NCBI GenBank assembly: GCA_025062155.1
Contig: JANXAM010000013.1
Coordinates: forward strand, 5,179 to 60,363
Direction of reading: 5' to 3'
From: Gloeomargarita sp. SKYB120
Lineage (GTDB): Bacteria; Cyanobacteriota; Cyanobacteriia; Gloeomargaritales; Gloeomargaritaceae
Length of the DNA: 55,185 nucleotides
Shown here: positions 54,822 to 55,185 of the stretch, piece after piece
Layout: every line of letters begins with the position of its first letter
Position numbering within the stretch: position 1 is the first letter of the stretch
The notes under the pieces: generated by a model
What the model saw: only the letters and a program-made list of their open reading frames with translations
The model's database searches: none
Told to the model about the DNA's origin: nothing
Made by a program: the position numbers and the translations under genes

Positions 54822-55185
54822 TTAACCACCACCCCCCCATAGGGCCGGTAGCAACACGCGCCAGGCAAATTGGGGAAGGGCCAACATCCGTCGCCAGCGC
54901 CAGGGTTCCTGATACAGCCGAAACGCCCACTCCAGGTACAACCGTCGCACCCAGCGAGGCGCCCGTTTTTTCACACCAGCCCAGATGTCAAAACTGCCAC
55001 CCACACCGACCCAAACCGCTTGGGGACAACAACGCCGGTGCTGGTAAATCCACAATTCCTGGCGCGGCACACCCAAAGCAACTAAAATCAAGCGCGGTTG
55101 TTTTTGAGTTATTTCGTCAACAAGCGCGTTCTCTTCAGCCGGGGTGAAATAACCGTGATGGTAACCAGCAATCACCAAGTTGGGA
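54822..55185 (-). CDS. WecG/TagA/CpsF-family glycosyltransferase (5' end cut by window)
   Basis: Only the C-terminal 120 residues are inside. PNLVIAGYHHGYF, PRLILVALGVPRQELWIYQHR, AVWVGVGGSFDIWAGVKKRAPRWVRRLYLEWAFRLYQEPWRW split by a turn, is the GT26 core (GSFD, APxWxxxxxLEWxxRL). These enzymes add N-acetylmannosaminuronic acid, ManNAc or glucose to a lipid-linked sugar, here probably for exopolysaccharide. It converges on the NAD(P)H dehydrogenase gene with a 7-bp gap. Confidence 0.92.
   Translation of the reverse strand, partial: PNLVIAGYHHGYFTPAEENALVDEITQKQPRLILVALGVPRQELWIYQHRRCCPQAVWVGVGGSFDIWAGVKKRAPRWVRRLYLEWAFRLYQEPWRWRRMLALPQFAWRVLLPALWGGGG

Overview
The window is a dense piece of cyanobacterial chromosome. 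Photosystem genes mark it as such: psbK, the photosystem I assembly factors ycf3 and ycf4, a CCB2/CCB4-type cytochrome b6f assembly protein, the circadian-output regulator rpaA, a plant/cyanobacterial-type PII protein, and an NdhD plus CO2-hydration protein pair. The DNA is GC-rich by eye, intergenic spaces are mostly under 100 bp, and many genes overlap head-to-tail (ATGA, TGATG) or tail-to-tail. I cannot fix the genus. A compact unicellular cyanobacterium, perhaps an early-branching or thermophilic one, is an inference. I saw no rRNA, CRISPR array, transposase or prophage. One tRNA (Pro, anticodon TGG) is present.

Layout. 0-2.4 kb: a persulfide/sulfide detoxification operon (sulfur-binding repressor, persulfide dioxygenase, rhodanese, TauE exporter) with a clear operator. 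2.4-5.2 kb: pth and the C-terminal half of a class II ribonucleotide reductase, interrupted by an intein placed exactly at the active-site cysteine. 5.4-10.1 kb: rpaA, ycf4, a cyclophilin lipoprotein, an LCP cell-envelope enzyme and small conserved proteins. 10.1-13.2 kb: TPR lipoprotein, CO2-hydration protein and ndhD. 13.2-18 kb: two tRNA nucleotidyltransferases that look like a split A-adding/CC-adding pair, around a substrate-binding protein and a GT11-like enzyme. 18-23.4 kb: gatC, ycf3, mgdA (glucolipid synthase), a GT61-like enzyme, gltA and rsmH. 23.4-27.9 kb: glnB, a sugar-phosphate mutase, and a membrane-fusion protein with a MacB-like permease.

27.9-29.7 kb holds the most unusual gene: a two-helix membrane protein with a Cache-like outside domain, a long coiled coil and a C-terminal PD-(D/E)XK nuclease resembling the Card1/Can2 (DUF1887) nuclease. 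It is more AT-rich than its neighbours and looks like an accessory membrane-to-nucleic-acid system. 29.7-33.5 kb: thiG, a PHO-box-controlled stand-alone pstB, a chromosomal ParM/ParR-like pair preceded by a 33-bp-spaced direct repeat, and an RsbW-like kinase.

33.5-46.3 kb: cytochrome assembly, argC, an ArnT-like glycosyltransferase, asnB, a TolC-like protein, an SpkB-like kinase, a DUF2808 protein, an AvtA-like aminotransferase, an L,D-transpeptidase and a PatA-type response regulator. 46.3-55.2 kb: a 400-bp repeat-containing spacer, a pentapeptide-repeat protein, psbK, eno, tRNA-Pro, a Uma2/DUF29 pair, the cytochrome c oxidase operon coxBAC, a type II NAD(P)H dehydrogenase and the start of a WecG/TagA glycosyltransferase cut by the window edge.

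Functions were assigned from remembered family motifs, and no database search was run. Start sites were chosen from Shine-Dalgarno-like sequence, overlap with the upstream stop codon and family length.
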